The notes below the pieces were generated by a model. The model made no database searches, was not told where the DNA came from, and saw nothing but the letters and a program-made list of their open reading frames with translations. Both the position numbers and the translations under genes were made by a program. Shown here in pieces: positions 62,170 to 64,000 of a DNA stretch of 64,000 bases; position 1 is the first letter of the stretch; each line of letters opens with the position of its first letter. The stretch comes from Urechis unicinctus (lineage: Eukaryota; Annelida; Polychaeta; Xenopneusta; Urechidae), in assembly GCA_034190875.2 (NCBI GenBank), contig CM067346.1, forward strand, positions 12,301,751-12,365,750. Direction: 5' to 3'.

Positions 62170-62898
62170 CTGCTACGATAGTTAATCATGAAAAGTATTC
62201 CAACATAATTCATGGATTGAAGAGTGCATACATCAACCTGTACAAAGATTAGGCAACATAACAGAGCTATGACCAAACAGCAAACAATGTCCGCAATTTG
62301 GCCATAGCCACAACGTTATGCCAGACAAAAATTATTACTGACATGAAAATGTGTTAAACAAGGGATAGCCAAGCCAATTGATGGCGTTATCAATACAAAA
62401 TGGAATGGTTTCCGATATGAGACGGTTTGATGATAACATTGTACCTAATACACGTTCAGGTCAATCTTCATACTAATGCGATGTGTTGTTAATAAGCTTC
62501 GTTATTAGCAGAGATAAGCAAGAAAGTGGTCACACCAATCGCAGCAATGTCGTCGTGTAAAGCACGGAGAGGTTATTTGACATATTTCATGTTCATAAAG
62601 ACAATGCTTGATAGTAAAATGTTGAGATGTTCCCTGGTGTTGAGTTTGAACATTGTAGCATTTCTTTGGCATTTTATGCTCCTAGGTGCGTTTTGAATAC
62701 GTTTATCTTGAAAAATTACCGTTGTTTTATCGGGCTTCGTCAATGTTCATTGATCTTTGACGTTTTCCATGCCTAGGTTTCATATATGTCAGGATAATGA
62801 TATTAACGTGGATCCTTCGGCTGTGTAATACTCATAAACCAAATAGTAGCCTTAGGATTGTCGCAAAGACTAGCCCATTTTAAACAGAAGGTTACAGA
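62148..62898. other. 750-bp segment private to copy 2 of block E
   Basis: Splits a stretch that is continuous in copy 1 (near 32205-32225). The interior is unique in the window, with no terminal repeats or open frame of note. It may be a mobile element insertion but cannot be classified. Confidence 0.5.
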
Positions 62899-63656
62899 AC
62901 AATTTCACTATAGATCAGATATATCAATTATTGTCAACTGCTTTTAGGCAAGTCAGAACAAATTAGTGGTAAGCAGTTCTTTGTATCATAGCTACATTAT
63001 TGAATCTTTATGAGCTGCTAAATATATTAACCGATAAGCTATGCTTATTCCGTTTACTTTCGTTCCATTTTATTTGTCAAACGGAATTAATAAAGCTTGA
63101 CCTTTAACATTACGCTTCTGTTCGCGCCATACTCAACAACGCACACCTTGTTTAATTATCTCACCCATATACCTAATAGACATTCGTCAATTAGTTTGAC
63201 ACAGACACTTAGATTAGGATACAGCCACCTGCTATGTTTATGGCTGCAACATCTTCAACCGCACCTTTAACTTTGAAAGGTAGCGGAAGGCCGCAACAGG
63301 AGGGTGTTCGAGCCATGATTTCCACAGAATTTATAGTCCAGGTACCCTGTGCTGATACTTGGGGTGACCCACTACAAATCGCAATAGTTTCGAAACCTAT
63401 TTAGGAACATCATATACATGATATACCAAAATATACAGTGGAACATGTTTTTTGAAGGGACAGAATACCCATACCCCTTTTAATTCCATAATTGCCATAT
63501 ACCAACAAATGTAAAATGTAGTAAAATGATTTCAAAATTAATAGTATATGCCCCAGATGCCCCATGCATCGAACAGGAAATGTTAATCTCCATGTGTACC
63601 GGAAGTATAAAAATCAAGTAGTCAGCAGTCCAAAAGGGGAGAACATCTGATTTCCT

Positions 63657-63690
63657 GGGTGGAGGGGTGGTGGGGGGGGGGGGGGGGGGG
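63657..63690 (+). repeat. G-rich tract ending in a 19-G homopolymer
   Basis: G runs of 3, 2, 4 and 2 interrupted by T and A, then 19 G (63672-63690). The last run has the same length as the pure run in copy 1 (32633-32651). Confidence 0.93.
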
Positions 63691-63836
63691 TCTTCCGGCT
63701 TTACCTACTTGCAACCTATCTATTTTTAGCAGCAAGCTGGACTATTAGTTGACATATACTCTATCATGTTTGGAATGATAAACACAATTGAACTGTATGA
63801 ATGAGGTTGATGCATATCTTATTCATCTATTATGTT

Positions 63837-64000
63837 GTAACGTGATCCGTGGTGTAGAGATGCTCACGCTACGCACTTGTAGTAAGTAAAAGAATCGAAC
63901 TCCAGATGTAGGGTTAATAACAACTTGAACTTTATTTAACCGTTTTCAACTTTCGAATTTCCGATGTTGCTTAGCCTAAACTTAAGAGAGAGAAGTGTTG
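63837..64000 (+). mobile_element. Candidate SINE or LTR 5' end at the edge of block E
   Basis: Homology to copy 1 ends exactly before gtaacgtgatccgtgg. tggtgtagaga (63850-63860) matches the A-box consensus at 10 of 11 positions, and gaatcgaactc (63892-63902) resembles a B box at a tRNA-like distance of 31 bp. This suggests a tRNA-derived SINE. Alternatively the start tgtaac at the junction suits an LTR end. The window ends before the element does, so it cannot be classified. Confidence 0.35.

Larger units (their letters stand above)
60664..63836. repeat. Segmental duplication block E, copy 2
   Basis: Partner of 30690-32796, with three private insertions (about 62148-62898, 63190-63404, 63447-63568). 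It ends abruptly at ctattatgtt, where a new sequence begins. Confidence 0.9.

Noticed and set aside
63275-63325. tRNA-like boxes (tagcggaaggc and gttcgagcc) in a copy-2-specific segment
   Set aside because: The boxes are individually good, but the space between them is only about 14 bp, far too short for a tRNA or a usual tRNA-derived SINE head.

Overview
This window looks like nuclear intergenic DNA from an invertebrate animal. The reasons are an AT-rich background without obvious CpG depletion, many very long (AT)n microsatellites (some near 200 bp), 19-base G runs, an expanded 32-bp minisatellite, and no operons, ribosome-binding sites or long open frames. A crustacean (decapod) or a mollusc would fit, but the sequence does not prove either. 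I recognise no intact gene, no rRNA or tRNA gene and no CRISPR. No reverse transcriptase, transposase, integrase, polymerase or capsid motif can be read with confidence. The longest open frames are 199, 160 and 148 codons, and none resembles a family I can name.

The main structure is a two-copy, same-orientation segmental duplication that fills most of the window. Copy 1 runs from about 4.5 to 32.8 kb and copy 2 from about 41.6 to 63.8 kb. Five homologous blocks and one minisatellite keep the same order in both: A (4492-8365 / 41593-45270), minisatellite M (9095-10387 / 45552-45735), B (10640-13595 / 46630-51460), C (24645-27480 / 52680-55780), D (27485-30223 / 57606-60665) and E (30690-32796 / 60664-63836). 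Older, more diverged pieces lie between and beside them: E' (33110-34350), F (40405-41592 / 46020-46900), G (21030-21420 / 48020-48570), a 200-bp local pair (40005 / 41000), and a relic of part of A near 18900-19100. The locus therefore seems to be a nest of copies of different ages from one or a few ancestral units.

By-eye divergence between the two copies is uneven: about 4-5% in D, 7-8% in E, about 10% in A and about 20% in parts of B. Where an open frame can be compared between copies, most differences change amino acids, so I see no purifying selection. These frames are best read as decayed or never coding. Block B of copy 2 (49.2-51.5 kb) holds the most protein-like run, three plus-strand open tracts. 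A decayed large element, possibly virus-derived, is conceivable as its source but unproven.

Later events are visible as differences between copies. (AT)n tracts sit where one copy lacks 600-950 bp that the other has. A 169-bp unit is tandemly triplicated without a difference in copy 1. The minisatellite is about 1.3 kb in one copy and 0.18 kb in the other. Several insertions occur only in copy 2, two of them with tRNA-like promoter boxes that suggest SINE or LTR-type elements. The stretches 1-4491, 13.6-18.5, 21.4-24.6 and 34.4-39.2 kb look single-copy and hold nothing I can name.
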